DNA of 64,000 nt from Saprospiraceae bacterium (GCA_019187225.1 JABAQQ010000013.1:248001-312000), one strand, 5' to 3'. Counted from the stretch's first letter, positions 10,801-18,928 are shown. The notes: generated from the letters alone by a model not told the origin. Numbers and translations: made by a program.

Positions 10801-10953
10801 ATGCCCTACGTGCAGCCCGGCTCCCGAAGGATAAGGGAACATGTCGAGCACGTAATACTTGGGCTTACTGCTCTGATTGTCAACTTTGTAGACCTGGTTC
10901 TCTTTCCACCAGTTGCGCCATTTCGGCTCGATGTCGTTGGGTCTGTACTCCAT
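7840..10953 (-). CDS. leuS: Leucyl-tRNA synthetase with an extra internal insertion
   Basis: Class I aminoacyl-tRNA synthetase charging tRNA-Leu; cytoplasmic. The start MEYRPNDIEPKW at 10953 is chosen because the in-frame upstream extension is encoded by a simple repeat. Visible signatures: HVGH at residues 48-51 (HIGH motif), the CP1 editing domain (TTRVDTIYGATF, GTGAVMAVPSGDQRD) and KMSKS at 811-815, followed by an anticodon-binding domain and a LeuRS C-terminal region (WPMHNEEYLKSDTKDFPIQ). The protein is 1037 residues, roughly 90-100 longer than I recall for other Bacteroidota LeuRS, because of an insertion near residues 632-745 just before the KMSKS region (see separate entry). It converges with the T9SS cargo gene (12-base gap). 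Start and identity are secure. Confidence 0.97.
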   Translation of the reverse strand: MEYRPNDIEPKWRNWWKENQVYKVDNQSSKPKYYVLDMFPYPSGAGLHVGHPLGYIASDILSRYKRLKGFNVLHPMGYDSFGLPAEQYAIQTGIHPAISTEQNIASFRSQLENIGFSYDWSREVRTSDPKFYKWTQWIFMQLFNHYYDTDADKALPIAELVARISQSGNAAVHAVCDDDTPTVSAAEWNAMSERDQQLLLLKYRLTYPGEAYVNWCPALGSVLSNDEVKDGVSERGGHPVERKLMKQWNMRITAYADRLLEGLDAIDWPESIKEQQRNWIGRSVGASVRFAVEGHDGIQIEVFTTRVDTIYGATFTVLAPEHELVQRLTTEAQRAEIDAYVRWAASRSEVERMAETKKVTGAFTGAYAINPFNGERLPIWIADYVLAGYGTGAVMAVPSGDQRDWNFATQFHLPIVPILDSQKDLDQAADPTREGRYINSGIINGMTWSEAVPALIRWLEENDLGKGKTQYKLRNAVFSRQRYWGEPVPAYWKDSVPYLIDEQDLPLVLPNIDKYLPTETGEPPLARAEGWNYRGCEYELSTMPGWAGSSWYFYRYMDPHNDREFCSKEAAQYWQQVDFYLGGSEHAVGHLLYSRFWNHFLHDLGLVPHREYAKKLVNQGMIQGRSNFVYRAKEQFFEEYLMLKVLKPFLSDMGPMKIAEPGFEEAIQYDFAFEINDLVIEVTSWKQEDKITRVRQAAQSDGKRLMVLYSEALIDQINNPEFIADKIREALDSREPFIIATERPRCEQLFVSHSLLYKYSPEAFTKLHVDVGLVESDVLNIEKARTQPLFGKANFKTDPNGQYTCSWEVEKMSKSKYNVVNPDDMVAEHGADCFRMFEMFLGPITDAKPWNTQGISGVSGFLKKFWGLFFPDQDTFSVTDEEPTRDELRVLHNCIKKVTDDIERMSMNTCVSHFMIVTNELRRLNCSKRAVLEPLVVMLAPFGPHIAEELWHRLGHPTTVCDAVWPMHNEEYLKSDTKDFPIQINGKLRATVTLPTDVSAADAEKAALALEQVQKWLDGKPPKKVVFVPGRMINVVV
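8725..9055 (-). other. Nuclease-fold-like insertion within LeuRS
   Basis: Segment of leuS encoding about 110 residues inserted between the conserved GMIQGRSNFVYR and LFVSHSLLYKY stretches. In Bacteroidota LeuRS as I recall it, these are joined by only a few residues. The insert reads like a small alpha/beta domain: an amphipathic helix (EQFFEEYLMLKVLKPF), YDFAFEINDLVIEVTSWKQ, a basic helix, then KRLMVLYSEALIDQINN. The D..(x)..IEV..WK spacing resembles DUF559/VSR or PD-(D/E)xK nuclease folds, but catalytic residues are not convincingly all present. Function unknown; the reading frame is continuous. Confidence 0.6.
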
Positions 10954-10960
10954 AGTTTTT

Positions 10961-11023
10961 TCGGTAGACGGTAGACGGTAGACGGTAGATGGTGGACGGT
11001 GGACGGTAGATGATGGACGGTTT
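10961..11023. repeat. Heptanucleotide tandem repeat upstream of leuS
   Basis: About nine units of a 7-base repeat (ACGGTAG with variants ACGGTGG and ATGGTGG), starting 8 bases upstream of the leuS start codon. It lies in the leuS leader, so copy-number change could alter leuS expression; that is inference. Confidence 0.85.
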
Positions 11024-11261
11024 AGGAAAATAGCCGTCTGTCGGGCGCCGTTCACCGTCGTTTATTTTGCGAAGGCGCGAAAATAGAGATTTTGATAGAA
11101 TTAAATTTTTTTGAAGTGAACGCCGTTACGGAAACCGAAAGTTTCAACAGCCGATAAAACGCCAAAAAAACGAGGGTTTATTTCTTTTTGCATAGGGAAA
11201 GGGGTAGTTTTGGAACTTGTTCCGTCATCAATCCATCCTTTTCCCATGAAAAATATCCCGA

Positions 11262-11289
11262 TTTGTCCAAAGTTCAGGAAGTATATTTG
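11262..11289 (+). promoter_or_regulatory. Candidate Bacteroidota promoter of the SnoaL-like lipoprotein gene
   Basis: TTTG at 11262-11265, a 16-base spacer, and TATATTTG at 11282-11289 (consensus TAnnTTTG), giving a leader of about 20 bases before the ATG at 11314. The spacer is shorter than the usual 19-21. Confidence 0.4.
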
Positions 11290-11313
11290 TGTCAAACAAA
11301 CTGTTCTTTCCTT

Positions 11314-11814
11314 ATGAAAAACATCTGCCTGTTGCTCTGCCTGCCCCTTTATTCTGCGCTGCTCCTGCAATGCGCCGCTTCCCGAAAACTCGATATGGCC
11401 CAAAAAAACGAAGAAACCGTGCGTCTTTGGTTCGAGGAAGGCTGGAACAAGGGGCGCAACGAAGAACTCGTCGAGCGGGTTTTTTCGCCCAATTGGGAGG
11501 ACGGCAACCCGCTCCGCTCCAACCAAACGACTGGTTATGAAGGCATGTACCAGTTCGTTAAATTTTATCAGCAGGCCTTTTCCGAAACGCACTTTACCAT
11601 CACCCACCTCTTTGCCGACGAAACGCACGCGGCCATCCGCTACGACGTGGCAGCCAAACACGTGGGGCCTGCGTTCGGAATGCCTCCGACGGGCAAACAT
11701 TTCACTTCTTCCGGCATCGTCATCTATGAGATGGAAAACGGCAGGATCCGGCGCACCTGGCAGGAACTCGACCTGATGGGGATCATCAAACAGCTGAAGC
11801 CGGAAGGGGAATGA
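11314..11814 (+). CDS. SnoaL-like / ester-cyclase-type lipoprotein
   Basis: 166 residues. The chosen ATG gives a lipoprotein signal (MKNICLLLCLPLYSALLLQC, lipobox cysteine 20). The remainder has the features of the SnoaL-like polyketide cyclase/ester cyclase family (NTF2-like fold): a helical start with LWFEEGWNKGRNEELVERVF, then GYEGMYQFVKFYQQAF, a central strand region with FADETHAAIRYDVAAKH, a PPTGKHFTSSGIVIYEMENGRI segment and a closing WQELDLMGIIKQL. Family members act on small molecules or are catalytically inert binders, so no reaction is assigned. Being a lipoprotein it should sit in the periplasm or at the outer membrane. It stands alone, divergent from leuS, and a tandem repeat begins 2 bases after its stop codon. 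Confidence 0.85.
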   Translation: MKNICLLLCLPLYSALLLQCAASRKLDMAQKNEETVRLWFEEGWNKGRNEELVERVFSPNWEDGNPLRSNQTTGYEGMYQFVKFYQQAFSETHFTITHLFADETHAAIRYDVAAKHVGPAFGMPPTGKHFTSSGIVIYEMENGRIRRTWQELDLMGIIKQLKPEGE

Positions 11815-12330
11815 TGGGTTCCTGGTTATTGGTTCCTGGTTATTGGTTCCTGGTTATTGGTTCCTGGTTTTTGGTTATTGGTTCCTGGTGATTGGTGATT
11901 GGTGATTCTGGGGGACCGCTCAAAAATATGTTTAAAATGAAGGTGTTCAAAAATCCGTGTTTAAACTTCTTTAAAATATTGATAATCAATATTTTAATAT
12001 AAGTACACCAAAGGAATTGACACAGAATTTTGAACAACGCCTTTAAAATATATAAAATTAAAACATCAAGTATTTTATAATCATTTCTTTAGATAAATAA
12101 ACAACGAACAAAAACACAAAATTTTGAACAGTCCCAAATTCTGGTAAAATTCTGGCAACCAATCACCAGGAACCAATCACCAACAACCAATTTAATCATT
12201 GAAACGGCTTGTTCACACGCTTTGCGTGCGCGTTCAGTCATTCCCTCAATATGCCTGTTTTTTTTGGGTGAAATTTGTTTTGCAAAAAACAAGTCGTTGA
12301 ATATTCATTATTCACCCAAATAAAAATAGC
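11815..12330. repeat. Gene-free AT-rich spacer with tandem and inverted GGTTCCTGGTTATTG repeats
   Basis: No gene is supported here. Bases 11817-11905 are a 15-base tandem repeat (GGTTCCTGGTTATTG, several units) running into GGTGATT units. The 17-base segment at 11880-11896 (GGTTCCTGGTGATTGGT) is perfectly reverse-complemented at 12158-12174. Between these arms the DNA is very AT-rich and contains two similar copies of ACACAnAATTTTGAACA (near 12021 and 12110). An open frame across the repeats (near 11840-12037, minus) is repeat-derived and not a gene. Confidence 0.75.
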
Positions 12331-13548
12331 ATGAAAAAAACGATCTACCTGCTTGCCCTCCTGCTTTTTTTGTTCGCCTGCCAAAAAAGCGAATGGATCA
12401 CCCGCGAAGAACAGAACGTTCTACCGGATTATGCCGCTGAATTTGAAGCCTGGCTCGACCTGCCTCCCGTTTTTGTTTCCTATCAGCGAACGCTGCCAAA
12501 ATACCTGCAAGCTGTCGGAATGAGCCCCGCGCCCGTCGCGGATGCGAAAGCGACCCTCGGACGGGTGCTATTTTACGATAAAAACCTCTCTCTCGACCGT
12601 TCCACCGCGTGCGCTTCCTGCCACAAACAAAGCAACGCTTTTTCGGACGATGCTGCGCTCAGCACCGGCATCAAAGGACTGCAGGGGACACGCAATGCCA
12701 TGCCGATTGCCAATGTGGCAAGTTTTTCCGCTCATTACCGTTCCATCAACGGCCTTCATCCCTTGCTTTTGTGGGACAACCGTGCTGCCGATGTGGCAGA
12801 ACAATCAAAATTAGCCTTCCTCAACGACCATGAAATGGGCATGACAATGGAAGGCATTGCCCAACGCATCAAAGAGCTTTCCTACTATCCCTATTTATGG
12901 GAAAAAGTGTACGGCCATTTTAATGTCACCGAAGAGGAGGTGCTCGAATGTTTGGCGGAATTCGTAGGCGCCATCGGAAGCCATCAGTCAAAATTTGACC
13001 TTGCTTTGGAAAAAGCCAATGGCGATATCAATTTCACCGGTATGGATACGATTGTGCATCAGATTTATTCCGGCACGACTACAACGATTGTACCAATCGG
13101 TTTGCCGGGGTTCAACGTGAGGGAGTTGCGCGGTCGCGACCTATTTGTCGCTCATTGCTCGGGTTGCCACTCGCCTATCCGTCCCTTTCTGGAAGTATTG
13201 GAAGCCTGCAACGGCCTCGACATGAGCTACGCTGACCAGGGTATCGGGGCCCTCACCGGTAATCCTGCCGACAACGGCGTGTTCAAAGCGCCGTCTTTGC
13301 GCAACATCCAGCTCACAGCGCCTTATATGCACGATGGGCGTTTTAAGACCCTCGAAGAAGTGGTCGAATTCTACAGCACCGGGGTGAAAGATCACCCGAA
13401 TCTGCACCCCGCCATGCGACGCGACAATGGCACTATCCATTTAAACCTTTCATCGGTGGAAAAAGCCGACCTGATCGCTTTCCTCCAGACACTGACCGAT
13501 CCGACAACAAGCGGCGACGAGCGTTTTTCCAATCCTTTCCGGCAATAA
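12331..13548 (+). CDS. Di-heme cytochrome c peroxidase family lipoprotein
   Basis: 405 residues. The N-terminus MKKTIYLLALLLFLFAC is a lipoprotein signal (cysteine 17). Two c-type haem sites, CASCH at 94-98 and CSGCH at 276-280, each start a cytochrome c-like domain, the hallmark of bacterial cytochrome c peroxidases and MauG relatives. A distal-Met-type segment (APYMHDGRFKTLEEVVEFY, about 330-350) and GTRNAMPIANVASF (about 115-130) are typical of the family. Peroxidases of this class reduce H2O2 in the periplasm; MauG-like members instead oxidise protein substrates, and the sequence alone does not decide. The next gene starts 20 bases downstream on the same strand, so the two are probably co-transcribed. 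Confidence 0.92.
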   Translation: MKKTIYLLALLLFLFACQKSEWITREEQNVLPDYAAEFEAWLDLPPVFVSYQRTLPKYLQAVGMSPAPVADAKATLGRVLFYDKNLSLDRSTACASCHKQSNAFSDDAALSTGIKGLQGTRNAMPIANVASFSAHYRSINGLHPLLLWDNRAADVAEQSKLAFLNDHEMGMTMEGIAQRIKELSYYPYLWEKVYGHFNVTEEEVLECLAEFVGAIGSHQSKFDLALEKANGDINFTGMDTIVHQIYSGTTTTIVPIGLPGFNVRELRGRDLFVAHCSGCHSPIRPFLEVLEACNGLDMSYADQGIGALTGNPADNGVFKAPSLRNIQLTAPYMHDGRFKTLEEVVEFYSTGVKDHPNLHPAMRRDNGTIHLNLSSVEKADLIAFLQTLTDPTTSGDERFSNPFRQ

Positions 13549-13568
13549 TTTTTGAAAACCTCTCCATC

Positions 13569-14369
13569 ATGATTCGTATCTTGCTTTTTACGACGTTCGC
13601 GACGACGACGATCGCGGCTCAATCGGACGTGAATAGCCTGCGCCGCCACGGGATAAAATTTGACCTGACAGGTATTGCTCACCGGCGCGCCGGACTGGCT
13701 TATGAGTGGCGGATCAATATGCGTTCCGGTCTGGAAGTTCAGTTGAGCTATACCAATCAAAACCCGATAAGAGGTGCGAAATTTTTTCATGGCAACTTGA
13801 CCGCGGCGTATGCGGTAAGAGCGATACGGCAGTCAATGCCAGGGCCGTTGCCGGAATACCTCCTGCCGGAATATGCATCCGGCTATTTTGGCAATGGCCG
13901 TCCTTTACCTGAGTTGGACCATACAACGGTTCCGCTGTCCACCGTTCAGGGGCGGTTCGGATACAGGATAACATATCCGGAAAATAAGTGGCGGTTCTTT
14001 CTTCAACCTTCTGTCAGCGTAGCAAGGCATGTTTACGTTGAGATCAAAGATCAAACGGATATTCAAAAATCGGAATATAGAAGTTGGCAGCTGACACAGG
14101 AGAATGACAGAGTGGAGCAAATAACGACCCATTACAGCCAAACCCGCCAAATGCGCCTCCAGCGCCATTGGTATGGAGGTTTGCATTATGAATTGGGCAC
14201 TGCATTCCCGCTCAAATGGGGCCTGGAAATAGAAGCCCGTTGCGGGCTGGGTTTCAACATTGGTAAATACCCTTACAAAATTCCCCGGATCCCTTACACG
14301 CTGAATGAAGTTCACACCCATGCCTCGATCCGGCTTGTTTACTTCTGGACGACGAAAAAACGCGCGTAG
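13569..14369 (+). CDS. Hypothetical exported protein, probably outer-membrane beta-barrel-like
   Basis: 266 residues, starting 20 bases after the di-heme peroxidase gene, so probably the second gene of that operon. It begins with a signal peptide (MIRILLFTTFATTTIAAQ). The body alternates short aromatic/polar strands (LAYEWRINMRSGLEVQLSY, WYGGLHYELGTAFPLKWG, LEIEARCGLGFNI) and ends in a strand with terminal aromatics (ASIRLVYFW), which is the look of a small outer-membrane beta-barrel or DUF3575-like protein. No family is recognised with certainty and no catalytic motif is visible. A strong inverted repeat follows the stop codon. Confidence 0.75.
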   Translation: MIRILLFTTFATTTIAAQSDVNSLRRHGIKFDLTGIAHRRAGLAYEWRINMRSGLEVQLSYTNQNPIRGAKFFHGNLTAAYAVRAIRQSMPGPLPEYLLPEYASGYFGNGRPLPELDHTTVPLSTVQGRFGYRITYPENKWRFFLQPSVSVARHVYVEIKDQTDIQKSEYRSWQLTQENDRVEQITTHYSQTRQMRLQRHWYGGLHYELGTAFPLKWGLEIEARCGLGFNIGKYPYKIPRIPYTLNEVHTHASIRLVYFWTTKKRA

Positions 14370-14427
14370 GAAAGCAACCCTGATCCGGCGCTTAAGTAGT
14401 GATCAGGTAGCGGAAATGAGATCGGAC

Positions 14428-14483
14428 GACATTGAGATATTGCACAATAACTTATTGATTATCAGGTACAATATCTCAATGTC
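14428..14483. terminator. Nested perfect hairpin between convergent genes
   Basis: Perfect 15-base inverted repeat GACATTGAGATATTG (14428-14442) and its complement (14469-14483), with a second small hairpin CAATAA-C-TTATTG (14445-14457) in the loop. It sits between two converging genes and may act as a bidirectional terminator, although no classical U-tract follows. Confidence 0.5.
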
Positions 14484-14490
14484 CCGATAA

Positions 14491-16215
14491 CTATCCCCCA
14501 ACCACTACCTTTCGCACGATCCGTCCTTTGTCCGTCTCTACAACTAAGAAATAAATCCCGGCGGAGCATTCTCCCAGGAAAAGTTCAAACCCGGGCGTCG
14601 TAATGTTCCTATCCGACACCATTTTTCCGTAAACATCGAACAACACGGCACGGCGCGGCATCGCCCCCGTCAGCCGGACCGTTGCTATGTCCTGCACCGG
14701 ATTGGGGACGACAGTCATGTCCACCCGGCTATCCGGCTCTTCTGCGGAGGAACTGCTGAAATCCACCAGCACGCAATAGGTGTCCGTGCAGGTTCCGGCG
14801 AAATTGCTGATCTGCAGGCATATCTGATAAATACCCGGCACGGCGTAGGTATGCGTCAACGTATCGAAATTGCCGTGCGTGTTGCCGTCGCCGAAATCGA
14901 GGTGCCAGGTTTCGGCATTGTACGAAGAATCCACGAGCATAACCGTCCGGTTGGGCAGCAGCGTCACTTTGAAATACGCTTTGCAATCCGGATTGGGGCA
15001 ACATACTCCTTTCGTCCACGAAGTGATGCCGTGCGTGAGCGCGAAGCATTCGTTCTGGTACGTCACGTCGTCGCAGCCGCATACGGGGTCGTATATCTCG
15101 ATGCAGGGCGCCAGTGTATCCACCCAGGCAGGGTTCAGACAGTCATCGGGGCAAATGCCGGGCGTCCAGGACGTGACGCCGTTGTAAAATTGTGCCACAC
15201 AATCGTTTGGGTAGGTCACGCCGTTGCAGCCGCACACGGGATCGTATACTGCCGGGCAAAACACGGTGGGGTCAATGATGGAGGGATCAATGCAGAGTTG
15301 TTCGGCCACATGCACCACCTTGCAAACATTGGCGCCGCACTGCGTACCGTCGGCGGCGGTGCCGGAGACGGTGAGGCAAACCGTATAATCGCCGGGTTCC
15401 ATAAAATTGAGCGTCGGATGTTGGTCGAAGGAAGTCATGCCGTTGCCGAAATCCCAGTACCAGCTGGTGACGCCCCCCCCGTTGGTGAACACAGAAAGGT
15501 CGTTGAACGTCCACACGGTGAGCGAACCTCCCGAATTAAAACCCTCGAAATCAACGAACAGATCATTGCATGCGCTGCCGCAGACGCCCGGCTTCCAGGA
15601 GGTGATCCCGGCCCAGTTCTCCGCTTCGCAGGCATTGTTGTAGGTCACGCCGTCGCAGCCGCACACGGGGATAAAAGCCAGCGGACAGGGCACGGAGTCA
15701 ATTCGGGCCGTGTCCACGCACAACGTTGTCACATCGAACGCTTTGCAGACGGTACAATTAATGGCAACGAAATCGCCCGTAGGATAGGTTGCGCACAACA
15801 CATGGCGGCCCGTGTCCTGCAACAGGTGAACAAAATCCAGTCCGTTGCCGGTCACGGCGCCGCCGTCGAGCGACCACAGCACGAAAAAGAAAAACGGCGG
15901 CGTATCTATGGGCGGGGTAAGTTCCGCATGCAAGGTTGTGCCGTCGAGCGAGTATTGAATGTCATAGAAACAGCCATCGGGGCAGGGAGGGCACATGCCC
16001 GGCGTCCAGGAAGTAACGCCGCCGTAATTCGTCGCCACGCAGGAGTTGCTGTACGTCACGCCGTCGCATCCACAGACGGGGTCGTATACCGCCGGGCAGA
16101 AGGCGCTGGAGTCAATCAAGGTTGGATCAATACAAGGAGTTTGGGCGTTCGCAATGCCGGAAAATACCAGCAGAAAAAGGGTTATGCGAAAAGGCACCTG
16201 GTAAATCGAATTCAT
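14491..16215 (-). CDS. T9SS cargo with four Kazal-like domains and two PKD domains
   Basis: 574 residues, taking the ATG at 16215 (MNSIYQVPFRITLFLLVFSG, signal peptide ending NAQ) rather than an upstream in-frame start. Four Kazal-type cysteine modules are visible, each with the core CPxxxxPVCGCDGVTYxNxC and a closing GVTSWxPGxC. Two PKD domains (YWDFGNG and HLDFGDG) are interspersed, and a T9SS type A tail (VVPNPVQDIATVRLTG ... GIYFLVVETDKG) ends the protein. Kazal domains classically inhibit serine proteases by a surface loop; here they may protect the cell surface or inhibit host/competitor proteases, which is inference. Secreted through the outer membrane by the type IX system. Confidence 0.9.
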   Translation of the reverse strand: MNSIYQVPFRITLFLLVFSGIANAQTPCIDPTLIDSSAFCPAVYDPVCGCDGVTYSNSCVATNYGGVTSWTPGMCPPCPDGCFYDIQYSLDGTTLHAELTPPIDTPPFFFFVLWSLDGGAVTGNGLDFVHLLQDTGRHVLCATYPTGDFVAINCTVCKAFDVTTLCVDTARIDSVPCPLAFIPVCGCDGVTYNNACEAENWAGITSWKPGVCGSACNDLFVDFEGFNSGGSLTVWTFNDLSVFTNGGGVTSWYWDFGNGMTSFDQHPTLNFMEPGDYTVCLTVSGTAADGTQCGANVCKVVHVAEQLCIDPSIIDPTVFCPAVYDPVCGCNGVTYPNDCVAQFYNGVTSWTPGICPDDCLNPAWVDTLAPCIEIYDPVCGCDDVTYQNECFALTHGITSWTKGVCCPNPDCKAYFKVTLLPNRTVMLVDSSYNAETWHLDFGDGNTHGNFDTLTHTYAVPGIYQICLQISNFAGTCTDTYCVLVDFSSSSAEEPDSRVDMTVVPNPVQDIATVRLTGAMPRRAVLFDVYGKMVSDRNITTPGFELFLGECSAGIYFLVVETDKGRIVRKVVVGG

Positions 16216-16420
16216 GGAAAGATGTTTTAATCGGTGAAAAATCGGCAAAGGGGAAACGCAGAAAAGACAGGCGGCGTGTTTGGAATGGTTGGTAAAATGA
16301 CAAACGGAGTAGGCGCAATGCTCCCTAAGGAGCGATGTTTTGTATGAAACTGGCGAAATCAGCTGCGGCGATAAGGCGGGCAGGATGGTATATCCGGCTC
16401 ATGGGTGTTAGTATGTGGAC

Positions 16421-16510
16421 AAAATAAATTGACATTGGACGTTTGACATTTGACATTTGACCCTGACAACCAATCATTTAGTCAAATGTCCAATGTCAAA
16501 AATCCAATGC
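16421..16510. repeat. Dispersed ~90-bp palindromic repeat, copy A
   Basis: Left arm TTGACATTGGACGTTTGAC (16429-16447) pairs with GTCAAATGTCCAATGTCAA (16481-16499) around a loop containing TGACAACCAATCATTTA. The flanks AAAATAAA and AATCCAATG are shared with copies B (24446-24533) and C (36206-36293); copy D (38605-38733) keeps the loop and right arm. The remaining DNA between the Kazal gene and pnp (16216-16420) holds no gene; a small GCTCC-CTAA-GGAGC hairpin is at 16320-16333. Confidence 0.85.
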
Positions 16511-16524
16511 CCCTATGTTTAGAA

Positions 16525-16560
16525 TAAAAAAAGCCGGCCGGGGATATCCCCTGGCCGGCC
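16525..16560 (-). terminator. Intrinsic terminator of pnp
   Basis: Read on the minus strand: a GC-rich hairpin GCCGGCC-AGGGGATATCCCC-GGCCGGC (16533-16560) followed directly by a run of T (16525-16532). It lies about 50 bases after the pnp stop codon. Confidence 0.9.
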
Positions 16561-16609
16561 TGTTATTTTTGTCGAATCCGAATCAGCGGATTCAGGCATT
16601 CGCAGATAA

Positions 16610-18928
16610 TTATCGTCCGCGGTTTCCACCAAAACCGCCACCGCCGCCACCGCGGCGATCACCGCCACCACCGCCCCTGCGGTCATCGCGGCCACCGCCG
16701 CCTCTGCGGTCGCCACTGCCGCCGCGGCCACCGTCGCGACCGCCGCCACCGCCGCGTTGAGCGCGGGCAGCGTTTTCTTCGTCGGTCGGCATGGTGCCGT
16801 CAGGTTTAGGCGTGATGGCCCGGCGGGAAAGCTTCATCTTGCCCGTTTTCGGGTCCACATCGAGTATCTTGATCGTGATCGGGTCGCCCACTTTGAGCAC
16901 CTCGGCGAGGTTCTCTATACGGCGGTGGTCGTACTCCGACACGTGCATCAGGCCCGTTTTACCTTTGAATTTGATGAAAGCGCCGTAGTCGGCCAGTTCT
17001 TCCACCACACCTTCGTACACTGACCCTACTTCGGGCACGAATACGATGTCCATGATCTTGCCATAGGCGGCGTCGAGCGATTGTTTGTCGGGGCCGAAAA
17101 TGGCAACGATGCCGCCGATCTCATCCTCGTCGATGGAAATGGTGGTACCGGTTTGGCGTTGCATTTCCTGGATAATCTTGCCGCCCGGCCCGATGACCGC
17201 GCCGATGTAATCGCGTCCGATACGGAATTCGACGACGCGCGGAGCGTGGGGCTTGAGATCGGAATTCGGTTGGGCAATGGCTTCGGCCATTTTCGAAAGG
17301 ATGTGCAACCGGCCGTCGCGTGCCTGTCGAAGCGCTTTTTCGAGCAGTTCGTAAGGCATTCCGTCAATTTTGATGTCCATTTGCGTGCCGGTGATGCCCT
17401 TTTCGGTACCGGTTACTTTGAAGTCCATATCGCCGAGCGCATCTTCATCGCCGAGGATATCGGTGAGGATAGCGATACGCCCTTTGTCGTCGGCGATGGC
17501 GCCCATGGCAATACCGGCGATGGCCGATTTGATGGGAACGCCGCCGTCCATCAGCGCCAGCGAACCGGCGCACACCGTTGCCATGGACGATGAGCCGTTT
17601 GATTCCAGGATATCGGACACGATCCGCACGGTGTAAGCGAATTCATCGGGCATCACTTTGCGGATGGAGCGGGCGGCAAGGTTGGCGTGACCTACCTCGC
17701 GGCGGCCCGGGCCGCGTTGTGGCCGCGCCTCGCCCACCGAGAACGGCGGGAAGTTGTAGTGAAGGATAAAATCGTCATCGTAGGATTTCAGGGCGTTGTC
17801 GATCAGCACCTGGTCTTGTTTGGTGCCCAGTGTGAGCGAGGTGAGCGACTGCGTTTCGCCGCGGTTGAAGATGGACGAGCCGTGTGAGGAAGGCAGGTAG
17901 TCCACTTCGCACCAGATGGAGCGCACCTCGTCGCTTCTGCGGCCGTCGAGGCGAAGCCCTTCGCTGAGGATCACATCGCGGATGATGTGTTTTTTGAGTT
18001 TTTCAAAATAACGGTCGGCTGTTTGCGCCCATTCATCCCAGAACTCTTCGCCAAACTCGGTCTCGAGGGTTTCCATGGTTTGGTCTTTCAGGTTCTCGAT
18101 GAAGTCGCGACGGGTGTGTTTGTCGCTGGCGCTGCGGGCGATCTGGTAGATCGGCGCGCTGGCGAGCGATTCGACACGGGCCTTCAGCGGCTCGTTTTCG
18201 GGGATTTCCGGCAGCGGGCGTTTCACCAGCGCCTTCTCACCGATCATTTCCGCCAGGCGTTCCTGGGCCGCGATCTGGTCTTTGATGGCTTCGTGGGCAA
18301 TTTTCAACGCCGCCACGAGGTCGGCTTCGGAACATTCGTCGGCTTCGCCTTCCACCATCGTGATGTCGCGTTTGGTAGCGGCGACGATGAAATCCATGTC
18401 GGCGCGCTCCAAAGCGGCACGACCGGGATTGATGACAAACTGGCCGTCAATGCGTGCGACGCGGACTTCGGAGAACAGAGCCTCCACCGGAATATCGCTT
18501 GTGGCAACGGCTGCAGAACAGGCGAGGCCCGCCAAAGCGTCGGGCATCACATCCTTGTCGGCGGAGACCAGCGTGATGATGACCTGCGTTTCGTTCATGT
18601 ACCCGTCGGGGAAGAGCGGGCGCAGGGCGCGGTCAACGAGGCGGCTGATGAGCACCTCGTAATCGGAAAGTTTGCCTTCGCGGCGGAAGAAGTTGCCGGG
18701 GATGCGGCCTGCAGCGGCAAACTTTTCCTGGTAGTCCACCGAAAGAGGGAAGAAGGGCTGGCCTTCTTTGGCCTTTTTGGCGCTGACGACGGTGCAAAGC
18801 AACATCGTATCGCCCATGCGGACGAGTACGGAGCCGTCGGCCTGTGTGGCCAACTTGCCGGTTTCGAGCGTCACTTCACGTCCGTCCGGAAGGTTGAACG
18901 AAGTGCGCAAGGGGATTTGTTTTCCCAT
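16610..18928 (-). CDS. pnp: Polyribonucleotide nucleotidyltransferase (PNPase) with RGG-rich tail
   Basis: 772 residues; ATG at 18928 (MGKQIPLRTSFNLPDGREV). 3'-5' phosphorolytic exoribonuclease of mRNA decay. Two RNase PH domains are visible (first with FFRREGKLSDYEVLISRLVDR, second with RSDEVRSIWCEVDYLPSSHGS and GSSSMATVCAGSLALMDGG), followed by a KH domain (IGRDYIGAVIGPGGKIIQEM) and an S1 domain (GSVYEGVVEELADYGAFIKF). After the S1 domain comes an unusual tail of about 55 residues made almost wholly of G, R and D (RGG, DRRGGGG units), which is likely a flexible RNA-binding extension. It lies downstream of rpsO on the same strand, the classic rpsO-pnp gene order. An intrinsic terminator follows. 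Confidence 0.98.
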   Translation of the reverse strand: MGKQIPLRTSFNLPDGREVTLETGKLATQADGSVLVRMGDTMLLCTVVSAKKAKEGQPFFPLSVDYQEKFAAAGRIPGNFFRREGKLSDYEVLISRLVDRALRPLFPDGYMNETQVIITLVSADKDVMPDALAGLACSAAVATSDIPVEALFSEVRVARIDGQFVINPGRAALERADMDFIVAATKRDITMVEGEADECSEADLVAALKIAHEAIKDQIAAQERLAEMIGEKALVKRPLPEIPENEPLKARVESLASAPIYQIARSASDKHTRRDFIENLKDQTMETLETEFGEEFWDEWAQTADRYFEKLKKHIIRDVILSEGLRLDGRRSDEVRSIWCEVDYLPSSHGSSIFNRGETQSLTSLTLGTKQDQVLIDNALKSYDDDFILHYNFPPFSVGEARPQRGPGRREVGHANLAARSIRKVMPDEFAYTVRIVSDILESNGSSSMATVCAGSLALMDGGVPIKSAIAGIAMGAIADDKGRIAILTDILGDEDALGDMDFKVTGTEKGITGTQMDIKIDGMPYELLEKALRQARDGRLHILSKMAEAIAQPNSDLKPHAPRVVEFRIGRDYIGAVIGPGGKIIQEMQRQTGTTISIDEDEIGGIVAIFGPDKQSLDAAYGKIMDIVFVPEVGSVYEGVVEELADYGAFIKFKGKTGLMHVSEYDHRRIENLAEVLKVGDPITIKILDVDPKTGKMKLSRRAITPKPDGTMPTDEENAARAQRGGGGGRDGGRGGSGDRRGGGGRDDRRGGGGGDRRGGGGGGFGGNRGR

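Noticed and set aside
9673-10974. Long plus-strand frame (433 codons)
   Set aside because: Antisense shadow of leuS, whose identity is certain; no domain in the antisense product.
10954-11055. N-terminal extension of LeuRS
   Set aside because: It is encoded by the heptanucleotide repeat; LeuRS homologues begin at MEYRPNDIE-like sequence.
11840-12037. Small minus-strand frame
   Set aside because: Product is the translated tandem repeat plus AT-rich spacer; no gene features.
14851-16230. Plus-strand frame of 459 codons
   Set aside because: Antisense to the Kazal/PKD gene, which has clear cysteine motifs and a sorting tail.
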